DNA of 64,000 bases from NCBI RefSeq assembly GCF_027158205.1, contig NZ_JAPVLU010000005.1, forward strand, positions 125,251 to 189,250. Reading direction: 5' to 3'. The DNA comes from Streptomyces sp. H39-S7. GTDB taxonomy: Bacteria > Actinomycetota > Actinomycetes > Streptomycetales > Streptomycetaceae. Made by a program: the position numbers and the translations under genes. Numbering within the stretch: position 1 is the first letter of the stretch; each line of letters opens with the position of its first letter. The notes beneath the pieces were generated by a model. That model saw only the letters and a list, made by a program, of their open reading frames with translations, was not told where the DNA came from and made no database searches. This document shows, piece by piece, positions 25,963 to 35,651 of the stretch.

Positions 25963-26931
25963 GTGACCATCACCGAACCCCACCGTCCCGGATCGGACAC
26001 ATGGAGTGACGCGCGGCTGCTGTACGCCCTGGAAGAAGTGGTCGAGACCGAGCTCAACCGGCACCTGTCCGTAGCCAAGGAATGGATGCCCCACGACTAC
26101 GTGCCGTGGAGCGACGGCCGCAACTTCGACGGGATCATGGGCGGCGAGGCGTGGGCGCCGGAGCAGTCCAAGGTCACCGAGATCGGCCGGATCGCCCTCG
26201 TGGTGAACCTGCTCACCGAGGACAACCTCCCCAGTTACCACCACGAGATCGCCTCGCTCTTCGGCCGCGACGGCGCCTGGGGCACCTGGGTGCACCGCTG
26301 GACGGCCGAAGAGGGCCGGCACGGCATCGTCATGCGTGACTACCTGCTGACCAGCCGCGCCGTGGACCCGGTCGAGCTGGAGCGCTTCCGCATGGTGCAC
26401 ATGTCGGAGGGGTTCGAGTCCGACAACCGGCACAGCATGCTGCACTCGGTGGCGTACGTGGCCTTCCAGGAGCTGGCCACCCGCGTCTCGCACCGCAACA
26501 CCGGCCACCAGTCGGGGGACCCGGTCTGTGACCGGATGCTGGCCAGGATCGCGACCGACGAGAACCTGCACATGGTCTTCTACCGCAACCTGCTGGCGGC
26601 GGCGCTGCAGCTCGCCCCCGACCTGACGATGCAGGCCATCCGCGATGTCGTCGTGCAGTTCCGGATGCCCGGCCACGGCATGCCCGGCTTCGAGCGGGCG
26701 GCGGCCCGCATGGCCATCGGCGGGATCTACAACCTGCGCATCCACCATGACGACGTGCTGCAGCCGGTGCTGCGCCACCTCAAGGTCCTGGAGGTCAGCG
26801 GCCTGAACCCGGAGGGGCTGCAGGCACAGGAAGAGCTGGGCCTGTTCATGGGCGGCCTGAACGGCCAGGCCACGAAGTTCGACGAGCGCAAGGCGGCGCT
26901 GGAAGCCCGCCGGGCGGCACGCGCCTCCTGA
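25963..26931 (+). CDS. acyl-ACP desaturase (soluble di-iron)
   Basis: A 322-aa soluble fatty acid desaturase of the plant stearoyl-ACP/mycobacterial DesA group. It introduces a cis double bond into acyl-ACP with O2 and reduced ferredoxin. Iron ligands are visible as EEGRH (about residue 113) and DENLH (about 200), with the first Glu in VVETELNRHL. GTG at 25963 is preceded by AGGAG, so the open sequence from 25855 is excluded. It has its own promoter and operator-like palindrome. The stop codon lies within a 26-bp tandem duplication and is followed by an unusually large hairpin. Confidence 0.92.
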   Translation: MTITEPHRPGSDTWSDARLLYALEEVVETELNRHLSVAKEWMPHDYVPWSDGRNFDGIMGGEAWAPEQSKVTEIGRIALVVNLLTEDNLPSYHHEIASLFGRDGAWGTWVHRWTAEEGRHGIVMRDYLLTSRAVDPVELERFRMVHMSEGFESDNRHSMLHSVAYVAFQELATRVSHRNTGHQSGDPVCDRMLARIATDENLHMVFYRNLLAAALQLAPDLTMQAIRDVVVQFRMPGHGMPGFERAAARMAIGGIYNLRIHHDDVLQPVLRHLKVLEVSGLNPEGLQAQEELGLFMGGLNGQATKFDERKAALEARRAARAS

Positions 26932-26967
26932 GGCCTGTCGTGGCACGCGCCTTCTGAGACCTGCCGG
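26916..26967. repeat. 26-bp tandem duplication across the desaturase stop codon
   Basis: Units 26916-26941 and 26942-26967 differ at only four or so positions. The first contains the final codons and TGA of the desaturase, and the second repeats them as non-coding sequence. Confidence 0.85.
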
Positions 26968-26979
26968 CACACGAAAGTC

Positions 26980-27056
26980 TGGCCGGGACACGAGAACCGC
27001 CCATCGCTACCGCGCATCAGCGCGGCAGAGGTGGGCGGTTCTCGTGTCCCGGGCCA
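26980..27056. terminator. large nested hairpin after the desaturase gene
   Basis: Arms 26980-27003 and 27032-27056 are complementary over 24 bp with a single bulged base. The loop contains a second perfect hairpin (CCGCGC-ATCA-GCGCGG, 27010-27025). It ends the desaturase transcript; an A5 run at the right edge would serve as a U tract only for minus-strand transcription. Confidence 0.75.
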
Positions 27057-27146
27057 AAAATCATGCATGCACGCTTGATTGTTCTTGGCGGCACTGCCAC
27101 CCTCTGACACACAACGTTGCTGACCGGGTGTCAACAAGGGGTGGTC

Positions 27147-28028
27147 ATGGCCGATCCACAGTCCGTGCTCGTCGACCTGCGGGCCGAGAGCGAAGACCTC
27201 GACCGGCTGGTGGCGCCGCTCCCGGCGGACGGCTGGGCGGCGCCCACCCCCGCCGAGGGCTGGACGATCGCGCACCAGATCGCCCATCTCGCCTGGACCG
27301 ACGGCGTCGCCCTGATCTCGGTGACCGACCCCGACGCGTTCGCCCGCGAGACCGAACGGGCCGCCGCGACCTTCGAGACGTTCGTCGACGACGAGGCCCG
27401 CAAGGGCGCGTCGCTGCCGCCGGCCGAGCTGCTGGACCGCTGGCGCACCGGACGCCAGGCCCTGCTCGACGCCCTGGCCGCCCAGCCGCCCGGCACCCGT
27501 TTTCCCTGGTACGGGCCCCCGATGAGCGCAGCCTCGATGGCCACCGGGCGCCTGATGGAGACCTGGGCGCACGGCCAGGACGTGGCCGACGGCCTGGGCA
27601 CAGGGCGCGAGCCGACCGGCCGGCTGCGGCATGTGGCCCGCATCGGCGTGCGGGCCCGCGACTACGCGTACTTCGTACGGGGGCTCAAGCCGCCCGCCGA
27701 GGAGTTCCGGGTCGAGCTGACGGCCCCTGACGGCGAGCTGTGGACGTACGGCCCGGAGGACGCCGCACAGCGGGTGACCGGCCCGATGATCGACTTCTGC
27801 CTGCTGGCCACCCAGCGCAGGCACCGCGACGACCTCGCCGTATGCGCCGAGGGCGAGGACGCGGACCGCTGGCTGGAGATCGCCCAGGCCTTCGCCGGAC
27901 CGGCCGGCCCCGGCCGCGCGCCGCAGTCGCCCACCGGACCGGCCCGCACGCCGCAGTCACCGGGTCGTACGCCCCTGTCCCCGGGTCGTACGCCGCTGTC
28001 CCCGGAAGAGCGCGGAGCCGGCGCATGA
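27147..28028 (+). CDS. TIGR03084-family DinB-like putative metal-binding protein
   Basis: A 293-aa protein with a DinB/maleylpyruvate-isomerase-like four-helix N-terminal domain; conserved histidines appear in [10 protein letters not shown] and ETWAHGQD. Function is unknown, but members of this family commonly precede acyl-CoA carboxylase genes in actinobacteria, as here. The stop overlaps the carboxylase start as ATGA. ATG 27147 has AAGGGG upstream. The C-terminal 45 residues are low-complexity, built of PGRTPLS-like repeats from two near-identical 21-bp DNA units (27961-28002), and are probably disordered. Confidence 0.8.
   Translation: MADPQSVLVDLRAESEDLDRLVAPLPADGWAAPTPAEGWTIAHQIAHLAWTDGVALISVTDPDAFARETERAAATFETFVDDEARKGASLPPAELLDRWRTGRQALLDALAAQPPGTRFPWYGPPMSAASMATGRLMETWAHGQDVADGLGTGREPTGRLRHVARIGVRARDYAYFVRGLKPPAEEFRVELTAPDGELWTYGPEDAAQRVTGPMIDFCLLATQRRHRDDLAVCAEGEDADRWLEIAQAFAGPAGPGRAPQSPTGPARTPQSPGRTPLSPGRTPLSPEERGAGA
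27961..28002 (+). repeat. two 21-bp tandem repeats coding PGRTPLS
   Basis: Units 27961-27981 and 27982-28002 differ at one base. Less regular copies precede them. They extend the C-terminus of the TIGR03084-like protein. Confidence 0.85.
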
Positions 28029-29614
28029 CACTCCTGGACACCACCGACGAGACGTACACGGCGAACCGCGCGACCATGCTCGCCCGGCTCGCGGAGGTCG
28101 ACGCCGCGCACACCACCGCGATCGACGGCGGCGGGGCGAAGTACGTGGAGCGCCACCGCAAGCGCGGCAAGCTGCTCGCCCGCGAGCGCGTCGAGCTGCT
28201 GCTCGACCCGGACACCCCGTTCCTCGAGCTCTCCCCGCTCGCCGCCTGGGGCAGCGACTACCCGGTGGGCGCCTCGCTGGTCACCGGCATCGGCGTCGTC
28301 GAAGGCGTCGAGTGCCTGATCACCGCGAGTGACCCGACCGTGCGCGGCGGCGCCAGCAACCCGTGGACGCTGAAGAAGGCGCTGCGCGCCAACGAGATCG
28401 CCTTCGCCAACCGGTTGCCGGTGATCAGCCTCGTCGAGTCCGGGGGTGCCGATCTCCCCAGCCAGAAGGAGATCTTCATACCCGGTGGCGCGCTGTTCCG
28501 GGACCTGACGCGGCTGTCGGCCGCGGGCATCCCCACCATCGCCGTCGTCTTCGGCAACTCGACCGCGGGCGGCGCGTACATCCCCGGCATGTCCGACCAC
28601 GTGATCATGGTCAAGGACCGGTCGAAGGTCTTCCTGGGCGGACCGCCGCTGGTCAAGATGGCGACGGGTGAGGAGAGCGACGACGAGTCCCTGGGCGGCG
28701 CCGACATGCACGCCCGGGTCTCCGGCCTCGCCGACCACTACGCCCTCGACGAGCCCGACGCCCTGCGCACCGCGCGCCGCGTCGTCGCCCGGCTCAACTG
28801 GCGCAAGCGGGGCCCCGCCCCGCGGGCCGTCGTCGAACCGCCGCTGCACGACGAGGACGAACTGCTCGGTATCGTCCCCGGCGACCTGCGGACGCCCTTC
28901 GACCCGCGCGAGGTGATCACCCGCGTCGTCGACGGCTCGCGGTTCGACGAGTTCAAGCCGCTGTACGGGCCGAGCCTGGCCACCGGCTGGGCCGAGGTGC
29001 ACGGCTATCCCGTCGGGATCCTCGCCAACGCGCAGGGCGTGCTGTTCAGCGCCGAGTCGCAGAAGGCCGCGCAGTTCATCCAGCTCGCCAACCAGCGGGA
29101 CATCCCGCTGCTCTTCCTGCACAACACCACCGGCTACATGGTCGGCAAGGAGTACGAGCAGGCCGGGATCATCAAGCACGGCGCCATGATGATCAACGCG
29201 GTCGCCAACTCCAAGGTCCCGCACCTGTCGGTCCTGATGGGCGCGAGCTACGGCGCCGGCCACTACGGCATGTGCGGCCGCGCCTTCGACCCGCGCTTCC
29301 TCTTCGCCTGGCCGAGTGCCAAGTCCGCGGTGATGGGGCCCGCCCAGCTCGCCGGGGTGCTCTCGATCGTCGCCCGGCAGTCGGCGGCGGCGAAGGGCAT
29401 GCCGTACGACGACGAGGCGGACGCCGCGCTGCGCGCCATGGTCGAGCAGCAGATCGAGTCCGAGTCACTGCCGATGTTCCTGTCGGGACGGCTCTACGAC
29501 GACGGCGTCATCGACCCGCGCGACACGCGGACCGTACTCGGCCTGTGCCTGTCAGCCGTGCACGGCGCTCCCGTCGAGGGCGCGCGCGGCGGCTTCGGCG
29601 TCTTCCGGATGTGA
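28025..29614 (+). CDS. acyl-CoA carboxylase carboxyltransferase (beta) subunit
   Basis: A 529-aa carboxyltransferase that moves CO2 from carboxybiotin to an acyl-CoA. The two crotonase-like halves carry the oxyanion-type Gly-rich segments ([21 protein letters not shown] and [15 protein letters not shown]). The sequence resembles methylcrotonyl-CoA/geranyl-CoA carboxylase beta subunits rather than propionyl-CoA ones. With the following biotin-carrying subunit and acyl-CoA dehydrogenase it suggests degradation of leucine/isovalerate or of acyclic terpenes. Start ATG is fixed by the ATGA overlap with the preceding gene. Substrate is inferred from context only. Confidence 0.9.
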   Translation: MTLLDTTDETYTANRATMLARLAEVDAAHTTAIDGGGAKYVERHRKRGKLLARERVELLLDPDTPFLELSPLAAWGSDYPVGASLVTGIGVVEGVECLITASDPTVRGGASNPWTLKKALRANEIAFANRLPVISLVESGGADLPSQKEIFIPGGALFRDLTRLSAAGIPTIAVVFGNSTAGGAYIPGMSDHVIMVKDRSKVFLGGPPLVKMATGEESDDESLGGADMHARVSGLADHYALDEPDALRTARRVVARLNWRKRGPAPRAVVEPPLHDEDELLGIVPGDLRTPFDPREVITRVVDGSRFDEFKPLYGPSLATGWAEVHGYPVGILANAQGVLFSAESQKAAQFIQLANQRDIPLLFLHNTTGYMVGKEYEQAGIIKHGAMMINAVANSKVPHLSVLMGASYGAGHYGMCGRAFDPRFLFAWPSAKSAVMGPAQLAGVLSIVARQSAAAKGMPYDDEADAALRAMVEQQIESESLPMFLSGRLYDDGVIDPRDTRTVLGLCLSAVHGAPVEGARGGFGVFRM

Positions 29615-29649
29615 CGGCAGTGACGATTCTTCCGGAGGTGAGGGCAGTG

Positions 29650-31569
29650 ATGATCGAGTCCGTTCTGGTGGCCAATCGCGGCGAGATCGCCCGGCGGGTC
29701 TTCCGTACCTGCCGCGACCTGGGGATCGCCACGGTCGCGGTGTACTCCGACGCGGACGCCGGGGCCCCGCACGTGCGGGAGGCCGACAGCGCCGTGCGCC
29801 TGCCGGGGAACGCTCCCGCCGACACGTATCTGCGCGGCGATCTGATCGTCGCGGCCGCCAAGGCGGCGGGAGCGGACGCCGTCCACCCCGGATACGGCTT
29901 CCTCTCCGAGAACGCCGGCTTCGCGCGCGCCGTGCTCGACGCCGGGCTGGTCTGGATCGGCCCGTCCCCCGACGTGATCGAGGCGATGGGGTCCAAGACA
30001 CGCGCCAAGAGCATCATGGCGGCCGCCTCCGTACCGGTCCTGACCGGTCTGCGGCCCGAAGCGATCGGCCCGGACGACCTTCCGGTACTGGTGAAGGCGG
30101 CGGCCGGCGGCGGCGGGCGCGGCATGCGGATCGTGCGGGATCTCGCCCTGCTGGACGAGGAGCTGGCCGCGGCCCGCGCCGAGGCGGCCTCGGCCTTCGG
30201 CGACGGAGAGGTCTTCGTCGAACCGTTCGTGGAGACGGGCCGGCACATCGAGGTGCAGGTGCTCGCCGACACCCACGGAACGGTGTGGACGCTCGGCGAA
30301 CGCGACTGCTCGGTCCAGCGGCGGCACCAGAAGGTGATCGAGGAGACCCCGGCGCCCGGCATCGACGACGCGCTGCGCCGGACGCTGCACGACGCCGCCG
30401 CCGCGGCGGCCCGCGCGATCGGCTACACGGGCGCCGGCACCGTCGAGTTCCTGGTGGCGCCCGGCGGCCGTCCGTTCTTCCTGGAGGTCAACACACGCCT
30501 CCAGGTCGAACACCCGGTCACCGAATGTGTGACCGGACTCGACCTCGTGCGGCTTCAGCTGAGCATCGCCGAGGGAGCCGCGCTGCCGGCGGAACCGCCC
30601 GCGCCGCACGGCCACGCGATCGAGGCCCGGCTGTACGCGGAGGACCCGGCGCGCGGCTGGCAGCCGCAGTCCGGAGTGCTGCACCGCATGGAACTGCCCG
30701 AGCTCCCCGGGCTGCGGCTCGACTCCGGGGTGGAGAGCGGCGACACCATCGGCGTGCACTACGACCCGATGCTGGCCAAGGTCATCGCCTGGGCCGACAC
30801 CCGGGACGAGGCCGTGCGGCTGCTCGCCCGCGCCCTGGAACGCGCCCGGCTGCACGGCCCGGTCACCAACCGGGAGCTGCTGGTACGCGTGCTGCGGCAC
30901 CCGGAGTTCGCGGCGGGACGGCACTCCACCGCGTTCCTGGAACAGCACAGCTCGGTCCTGGGCGGGGACGGCGCGGACACCGCCGCCGTACGGCTGGCGG
31001 CGCTCGCCGCCGCACTGTCCGACGCGTCGGGCCGCTCCGCCTTCGGCGGCTGGAGAAACGTCTCTTCCCAGCCGCAGACCAAGAGCTACGCAACGGTGCC
31101 CGGCGCCGAACCGTACGAGGTCCGCTACCGCCTCACCCGCTCCGGCCTGGACACCCCCGACCATCCGGGAGTGCGGCTGCTGCACGCGGAACGCGGGCAC
31201 GTCGCCCTGGAGTCGGACGGGGTACGCCGTGCGTTCGACGTGGCGGTCTACGGCGACCGGGTCCATGTCGACTGCGGGCTCGGCGCGTTCGCCTTCACCG
31301 CCCTGCCGCGCTTCCCCGTGCCCGAGAGCGGGACCGAACCGGGATCGCTGCTGGCTCCCATGCCCGGCACCGTCATCCGGATCGGTGAATTCTCCGTCGG
31401 CGACCACGTCGAAGCGGGCCGCCCGCTGCTGTGGCTCGAGGCGATGAAGATGGAGCACCGGATCACCGCTCCCGCCTCGGGAACGCTCACCGCACTGAAC
31501 GCCGAGGTCGGCCGCCAGGTCGACGTCGGCGCCGTACTCGCCGTCGTCAAGGAGGAAGCACGCCCATGA
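29650..31569 (+). CDS. acyl-CoA carboxylase alpha subunit (biotin carboxylase plus biotin carrier)
   Basis: A 639-aa protein with biotin carboxylase N-terminal, ATP-grasp and C-terminal domains (residues 1-445), then a linker and a biotinyl domain at the C-terminus. The ATP-grasp glycine loop is AAAGGGGRGM, the catalytic segment is EVNTRLQVEHPVTE, and the biotinylated lysine is K600 in EAMKMEH. Domain order matches MccA/LiuD/AtuF. GGAGGTGA precedes the ATG at 29650 (a GTG directly before it is possible). It starts 35 nt after the beta subunit and ends with an ATGA overlap into the dehydrogenase gene. Confidence 0.93.
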   Translation: MIESVLVANRGEIARRVFRTCRDLGIATVAVYSDADAGAPHVREADSAVRLPGNAPADTYLRGDLIVAAAKAAGADAVHPGYGFLSENAGFARAVLDAGLVWIGPSPDVIEAMGSKTRAKSIMAAASVPVLTGLRPEAIGPDDLPVLVKAAAGGGGRGMRIVRDLALLDEELAAARAEAASAFGDGEVFVEPFVETGRHIEVQVLADTHGTVWTLGERDCSVQRRHQKVIEETPAPGIDDALRRTLHDAAAAAARAIGYTGAGTVEFLVAPGGRPFFLEVNTRLQVEHPVTECVTGLDLVRLQLSIAEGAALPAEPPAPHGHAIEARLYAEDPARGWQPQSGVLHRMELPELPGLRLDSGVESGDTIGVHYDPMLAKVIAWADTRDEAVRLLARALERARLHGPVTNRELLVRVLRHPEFAAGRHSTAFLEQHSSVLGGDGADTAAVRLAALAAALSDASGRSAFGGWRNVSSQPQTKSYATVPGAEPYEVRYRLTRSGLDTPDHPGVRLLHAERGHVALESDGVRRAFDVAVYGDRVHVDCGLGAFAFTALPRFPVPESGTEPGSLLAPMPGTVIRIGEFSVGDHVEAGRPLLWLEAMKMEHRITAPASGTLTALNAEVGRQVDVGAVLAVVKEEARP

Positions 31570-32750
31570 CCACCACCCAAGGCACCTTCGACAGCGCACT
31601 TCTGGAAAGCGACGAGCGGCGCGCCCTGCGTGCCGCCGTCGGGGATCTCGGCCGCCGCTACGGCCGCGAGTACTTCACCGCTGCCGTCCGCGCGGGCAAG
31701 CACACCGACGAGCTGTGGCGGGAGGCCGGCGCGCTCGGCTATCTCGGGGTGAACCTCCCGGAGGAGTACGGCGGAGGAGGCTGCGGCATGGCCGAACTCT
31801 CCATAGTGCTCGAGGAGTTGGGCGCCGCCGGCTGCCCACTGCTGCTGCTCATCGTCTCCCCCGCCATCTGCGGCACCGTCATCGCCCGCTTCGGCACCGA
31901 GGAGCAGAAGCGCCGCTGGCTGCCGGGGCTGTCGGACGGGTCGCTGCGGATGGCCTTCGGCATCACCGAGCCCGAGGCCGGCTCCAACTCGCACCGCATC
32001 ACCACCACCGCCCGGCGCGACGGGGACGACTGGCTGCTGACCGGGCGCAAGGTCTTCATCTCGGGTGTGGACATCGCGGACGCCACCCTCATCGTCGGCC
32101 GCACCGAGGACGCGCGCACCGGCAAGCTCAAACCGTGCCTGTTCATCGTCGACCGGGAGACACCGGGGTTCGAGTACCGGCAGATCGAGATGGAGCTGGG
32201 CGCCCCCGAGAAGCAGTTCCAGCTCTTCCTCGACGATGTGCGGCTGCCGGCCGACGCCCTGGTCGGCGACGAGGACGCCGGTCTGCTGCAACTGTTCGCC
32301 GGCCTCAACCCCGAGCGGATCATGACGGCCGCGTTCTCGCTGGGCATGGGCCGGTTCGCCCTGGACAAGGCCGTCGAGTACGCCCGCACCCGCCAGGTGT
32401 GGCAGTCCCCCATCGGCGCCCACCAGGCGATAGCCCACCCCCTCGCGGTCGCCCACATCGAGCTGGAGCTCGCCCGGCTGATGATGCAGAAGGCCGCCTA
32501 CCTCTACGACGCGGGCGACGACATGGGGGCGGGCGAGGCCGCCAACATGGCGAAGTACGCCGCCGCCGAGGCCGGGGCCAAGGCCGTCGACCAGGCCGTG
32601 CACACCCTCGGCGGCAACGGGCTCACCACCGAGTACGGGCTGGCCGCCCTGCTCACCGCCTCCCGGGTGGGCCGGATCGCCCCGGTCAGCCGTGAGATGA
32701 TCCTCAACTTCGTCTCGCACCACACCCTGGGCCTGCCCAAGTCATACTGA
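31566..32750 (+). CDS. acyl-CoA dehydrogenase with isovaleryl-CoA dehydrogenase-type catalytic Glu
   Basis: FAD-dependent acyl-CoA dehydrogenase of 394 aa. The usual catalytic Glu near the C-terminus (YEGT motif) is absent: the segment reads IAPVSREMI. A Glu at 250 in GLNPERIM falls where isovaleryl-CoA dehydrogenase has its catalytic base on helix G. FAD-binding ITEPEAGSN is at residues 133-141. With the carboxylase genes this fits a branched substrate such as isovaleryl-CoA or citronellyl-CoA. ATG at 31566 overlaps the upstream stop as ATGA. Confidence 0.9.
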   Translation: MTTTQGTFDSALLESDERRALRAAVGDLGRRYGREYFTAAVRAGKHTDELWREAGALGYLGVNLPEEYGGGGCGMAELSIVLEELGAAGCPLLLLIVSPAICGTVIARFGTEEQKRRWLPGLSDGSLRMAFGITEPEAGSNSHRITTTARRDGDDWLLTGRKVFISGVDIADATLIVGRTEDARTGKLKPCLFIVDRETPGFEYRQIEMELGAPEKQFQLFLDDVRLPADALVGDEDAGLLQLFAGLNPERIMTAAFSLGMGRFALDKAVEYARTRQVWQSPIGAHQAIAHPLAVAHIELELARLMMQKAAYLYDAGDDMGAGEAANMAKYAAAEAGAKAVDQAVHTLGGNGLTTEYGLAALLTASRVGRIAPVSREMILNFVSHHTLGLPKSY

Positions 32751-32870
32751 TATCCACCCATTCAGGGTGGTCTCGGCGGCCCCACCCCGCCGAGTCGTCC
32801 GAGCCCCCTGCGTCACCCCGATCCCACCGAGCCCGCCTCGGCTCGCCGATCCGCCTGGAGGAGACCGACC

Positions 32871-33608
32871 GTGTCCGACACGCCCTTCGTACGCCGCGAC
32901 CACCAGCGCGGCATCGCCGTGCTCACCCTGGACTCGCCGCACAACCGCAACGCCCTGTCGGCCCGCCTGGTCGGCGAGCTGCGCGAAGGACTGGACGACG
33001 CGGTCAAGGACGCCGGCGTCCGCGCGATCCTGCTCACCCACAGCGGGAACACGTTCTGCGCCGGCGCCGACCTCAAGGATCCGGCCGCCGGCGGGCCGCT
33101 GGGCCTGGCGGAGCTGCTGCGGAGCATCGTCGACTCGCCCAAGCCCGTGGTCGCGCACGTCACCGGGCACGCACGGGCCGGCGGCCTCGGGCTGCTCGCG
33201 GCGTGCGACATCTCGGTGGCCGGCGCCGGAGCGAGCTTCGCCTTCACCGAGGCGCGGCTCGGCCTGGCACCGGCCGTCATCTCGCTCTCCGTCCTGCCCC
33301 GCACCGACGCGCGGGCCGCCGCCCGCTACTACCTGACGGGCGAGGTCTTCGACGCGGCCGAGGCCGTCCGGATCGGCCTGGTGAGCGCCACCGCGGACGC
33401 GCTGGACAGCATCCTGGACGGCCTGCGGGCCGCCTCCCCGCAGGGGCTGGCCGAGTCCAAACGGCTCACCACCGCCGAGGTGCTGCGCACCTTCGACCGG
33501 GACACCGCGGCCCTGGCCGAACAGTCCGCCCGCCTCTTCGCCTCGCCCGAAGCGGCGGAGGGGATACGGTCCTTCGTCGAGCGCCGAGACCCGTCATGGG
33601 CGATGTGA
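32871..33608 (+). CDS. enoyl-CoA hydratase/isomerase family protein
   Basis: A 245-aa crotonase-fold enzyme, probably the hydratase of the operon (the LiuC/AtuE position, e.g. methylglutaconyl-CoA hydratase). Oxyanion segments are FCAGADLK (63-69) and ARAGGLGLL (101-109). The second hydratase glutamate is present (E127 in TEARLG), whereas the first is Gly107, as in several members that use one acid. GTG at 32871 follows GGAGGAGA. The stop overlaps a TetR regulator start by 13 nt. Confidence 0.88.
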   Translation: MSDTPFVRRDHQRGIAVLTLDSPHNRNALSARLVGELREGLDDAVKDAGVRAILLTHSGNTFCAGADLKDPAAGGPLGLAELLRSIVDSPKPVVAHVTGHARAGGLGLLAACDISVAGAGASFAFTEARLGLAPAVISLSVLPRTDARAAARYYLTGEVFDAAEAVRIGLVSATADALDSILDGLRAASPQGLAESKRLTTAEVLRTFDRDTAALAEQSARLFASPEAAEGIRSFVERRDPSWAM

Positions 33609-34228
33609 CCACCCGGACCCCCAAACAGGACCGCAGCCGCGCCACCCGGCGGCGTCTGCTGGAGGCGGCCGTCTCCTGCCTGGCGGAACGCGGCTGGAGC
33701 GGCAGCACCGTCGCCGTCGTCTCCGAACGCGCCGGACTGACCCGGGGCGCGGCGCAGCACCACTTCCCGACCCGGGAGGACCTCTTCACCGCCGCGATCG
33801 AGCATGTCGCGGAGGAGTGGATGAACGCCGTCCGGGAGCGGGCCCGCGCCCTGCCCCGCGACGGAGCGTCCCGTACCCGCGCCGCCGTCGACATGCTCGT
33901 CGACGTCTACACCGGCCCGCTGTTCCGCGCCGCGCTCCACCTGTGGGTGGCGGCCGCGGACGAGGAGCAGCTGCGGCCCCGGGTCAACGCCCTGGAGGCC
34001 CGTATAGGGCGCGAGGCGCACCGGCTCGCGGTGGAGTTCCTGGACGCCGACGAATCCGTCGAGGGCGTCCGCGAGACCGTCCAGGCCACCTTGGACATGG
34101 CCCGCGGCCTGGGCCTGGCCAACCTGCTCAGCGACGACTCGGCGCGCCGGACGGGCATCGTCCGGCAGTGGTCCCGCATCCTGGACAGCGTCATCCACGC
34201 CCGTCCGGAGCACCCGCCGGGGTCGTGA
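33596..34228 (+). CDS. TetR/AcrR-family regulator of the acyl-CoA operon
   Basis: A 210-aa TetR-type repressor. The N-terminal helix-turn-helix spans about residues 10-60 (RRRLLEAAVSCLAERGWSG, then LTRGAAQHHFPTREDLF), followed by a helical ligand-binding domain. ATG at 33596 lies inside the end of the hydratase gene, so the regulator is co-transcribed and probably autoregulates the operon in response to an acyl-CoA. I found no clear operator palindrome upstream of the TIGR03084-like gene. Confidence 0.9.
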   Translation: MGDVTTRTPKQDRSRATRRRLLEAAVSCLAERGWSGSTVAVVSERAGLTRGAAQHHFPTREDLFTAAIEHVAEEWMNAVRERARALPRDGASRTRAAVDMLVDVYTGPLFRAALHLWVAAADEEQLRPRVNALEARIGREAHRLAVEFLDADESVEGVRETVQATLDMARGLGLANLLSDDSARRTGIVRQWSRILDSVIHARPEHPPGS

Positions 34229-34354
34229 CGCCGACGTACCGGCCCCGGCGGGTGATCACGGGCATGGACGTGCACGGCAGGCGGGCTGTCTGACCCCGGC
34301 CCTACCATCGATCACAGACAGCCACCGGTCCGCCGCCGAGCCCCTGGAGTCGAC

Positions 34355-34744
34355 ATGCCCCGCCGCGCGCACGATCCGCTCGCCGTCCGCGGGAAGGTCC
34401 GCGAGTTCGCCCTGCGGCTGCCGGAGGCGGTCGAGGAGTTCCCCTGGGGCGAATCGGTCATCAAGGTCAACAAGAAGGTCTTCGTCTTCCTCGGCGTCGA
34501 GGACGGCAGCTATCCGCCGGCCATCACCGTGAAGCTCAAGGACGAGGACGTGCACGCCCACGCGATGACCGCTCCCGGCGCCGAACCGGCCGGCTACGGC
34601 CTGGGCAAGGCGGGCTGGGTCCGGATCCCGCTCGACGAGGGCGTCCCGTCCGCGGAGCTGTTGTCGGACTGGACGGAGGAGAGCTATCGCGTGATCGCCC
34701 CCAAGCGGCTCGTCAAGGAGCTGGACGGGCCACCGGCCCCGTGA
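34355..34744 (+). CDS. MmcQ/YjbR family protein
   Basis: A 129-aa protein of the MmcQ/YjbR family (CyaY-like fold), a putative DNA-binding or structural small protein of unknown role. The segments LRLPEAVEEFPWG, VFVFLGV, YGLGKAGWVRIPL and SYRVIAPKRL are typical. Its 3' end overlaps the convergent N-formylglutamate amidohydrolase gene by 32 bp. Confidence 0.85.
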   Translation: MPRRAHDPLAVRGKVREFALRLPEAVEEFPWGESVIKVNKKVFVFLGVEDGSYPPAITVKLKDEDVHAHAMTAPGAEPAGYGLGKAGWVRIPLDEGVPSAELLSDWTEESYRVIAPKRLVKELDGPPAP

Positions 34745-35516
34745 CGGCGTCGACGAGCGCCGTGAGCGCTCCCGCCACCACCTCCAGGCCGTCGGTGGGC
34801 GCTCCGCCCGGCTCGGTCATATAGACGTCCCGGCGGATCTCGATCATGAGCGCGGACACCACGGTGGTGCGGGCGTAGTGCTTCAGCGGGACGTAACAGC
34901 CCGCGAACGGGGTGTTGAGGCCCAGCTCCCCGCAGTTCTCGAAGGCCTTGCGGGCGGCGTCGAGCAGCCAGGGCGGCGTGTGGTGCTCGTCCGTGCCCAG
35001 GCAGATGGCGGGACGGGCGCCGGCCGCGTGCAGTTCGTAGGGCAGCGGCCGGGACGGGTACGAGTGCACGTCGATGATGACGGCGCGGCCGGTGGCGGCG
35101 AGGCGGCCGTCGATCAGCTGGGTGAAGGCGGCCGCGTAGGGGTCGAAGTGCTCGGCGAGCAGCTCCCGTTCGTGGCCGGGGTTCTCGTCGCGCAGCCGCC
35201 CGCGCTGCGAGGTACCGGTGTAGACCGCGCCCATGCCCACGGCCCGCATCTCCTCCCGCTCGTCGGGGAAGCGCTCGGGGTCGACGACGAGGCGCGAGAG
35301 CAGATTGGCGTGCGTCCAGGGTGTGACGGCGGCGGCGTCCGCCGCCCGGCCGGCGATGAGGTCGGTATGGGCGTCCGTCATGTGGTCCAGTTCCCGCGAC
35401 AGCTGGGTGTCGTCCAGCAGAACGCTCCCCCGTGCGGCGGGAGTCAGCGTCCGTGAACTGTGCGGGACGTGGAGGACGACGGGGGATCGGCCGGCACCGG
35501 ATCTCTGCTCATACAT
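34713..35516 (-). CDS. N-formylglutamate amidohydrolase family protein
   Basis: A 267-aa member of the N-formylglutamate amidohydrolase family, zinc hydrolases related to carboxypeptidases. Family blocks are VVLHVPHSS near the N-terminus, HMTDAHTDL and RLVVDPERFPDE, then VIIDVHSYPS with a metal-ligand His. It may end histidine degradation or act on another N-acylated amino acid; no hut genes adjoin. The frame is open upstream to 35609, but ATG at 35516 gives a normal N-terminus and stays clear of the tRNA terminator. Confidence 0.85.
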   Translation of the reverse strand: MYEQRSGAGRSPVVLHVPHSSRTLTPAARGSVLLDDTQLSRELDHMTDAHTDLIAGRAADAAAVTPWTHANLLSRLVVDPERFPDEREEMRAVGMGAVYTGTSQRGRLRDENPGHERELLAEHFDPYAAAFTQLIDGRLAATGRAVIIDVHSYPSRPLPYELHAAGARPAICLGTDEHHTPPWLLDAARKAFENCGELGLNTPFAGCYVPLKHYARTTVVSALMIEIRRDVYMTEPGGAPTDGLEVVAGALTALVDAVTGPVARPAP

Positions 35517-35611
35517 CGGTCCGGTATATCCCAGCGGATCTTCCCGATCACCCGATTTACGCCGGAGCAGACGGGCGCCGGCGGCCGGGCCCGAACCGGC
35601 ACATGACAAAG

Positions 35612-35645
35612 CAGCAGGCCCGGTGCTTGCGCACCGGGCCTGCTG
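35612..35645 (-). terminator. terminator of the initiator tRNA gene
   Basis: A perfect 15-bp stem with a TTGC loop lies 7 nt beyond the tRNA 3' end on the minus strand, followed by TTTG. Confidence 0.85.
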
Positions 35646-35651
35646 TGTAAG

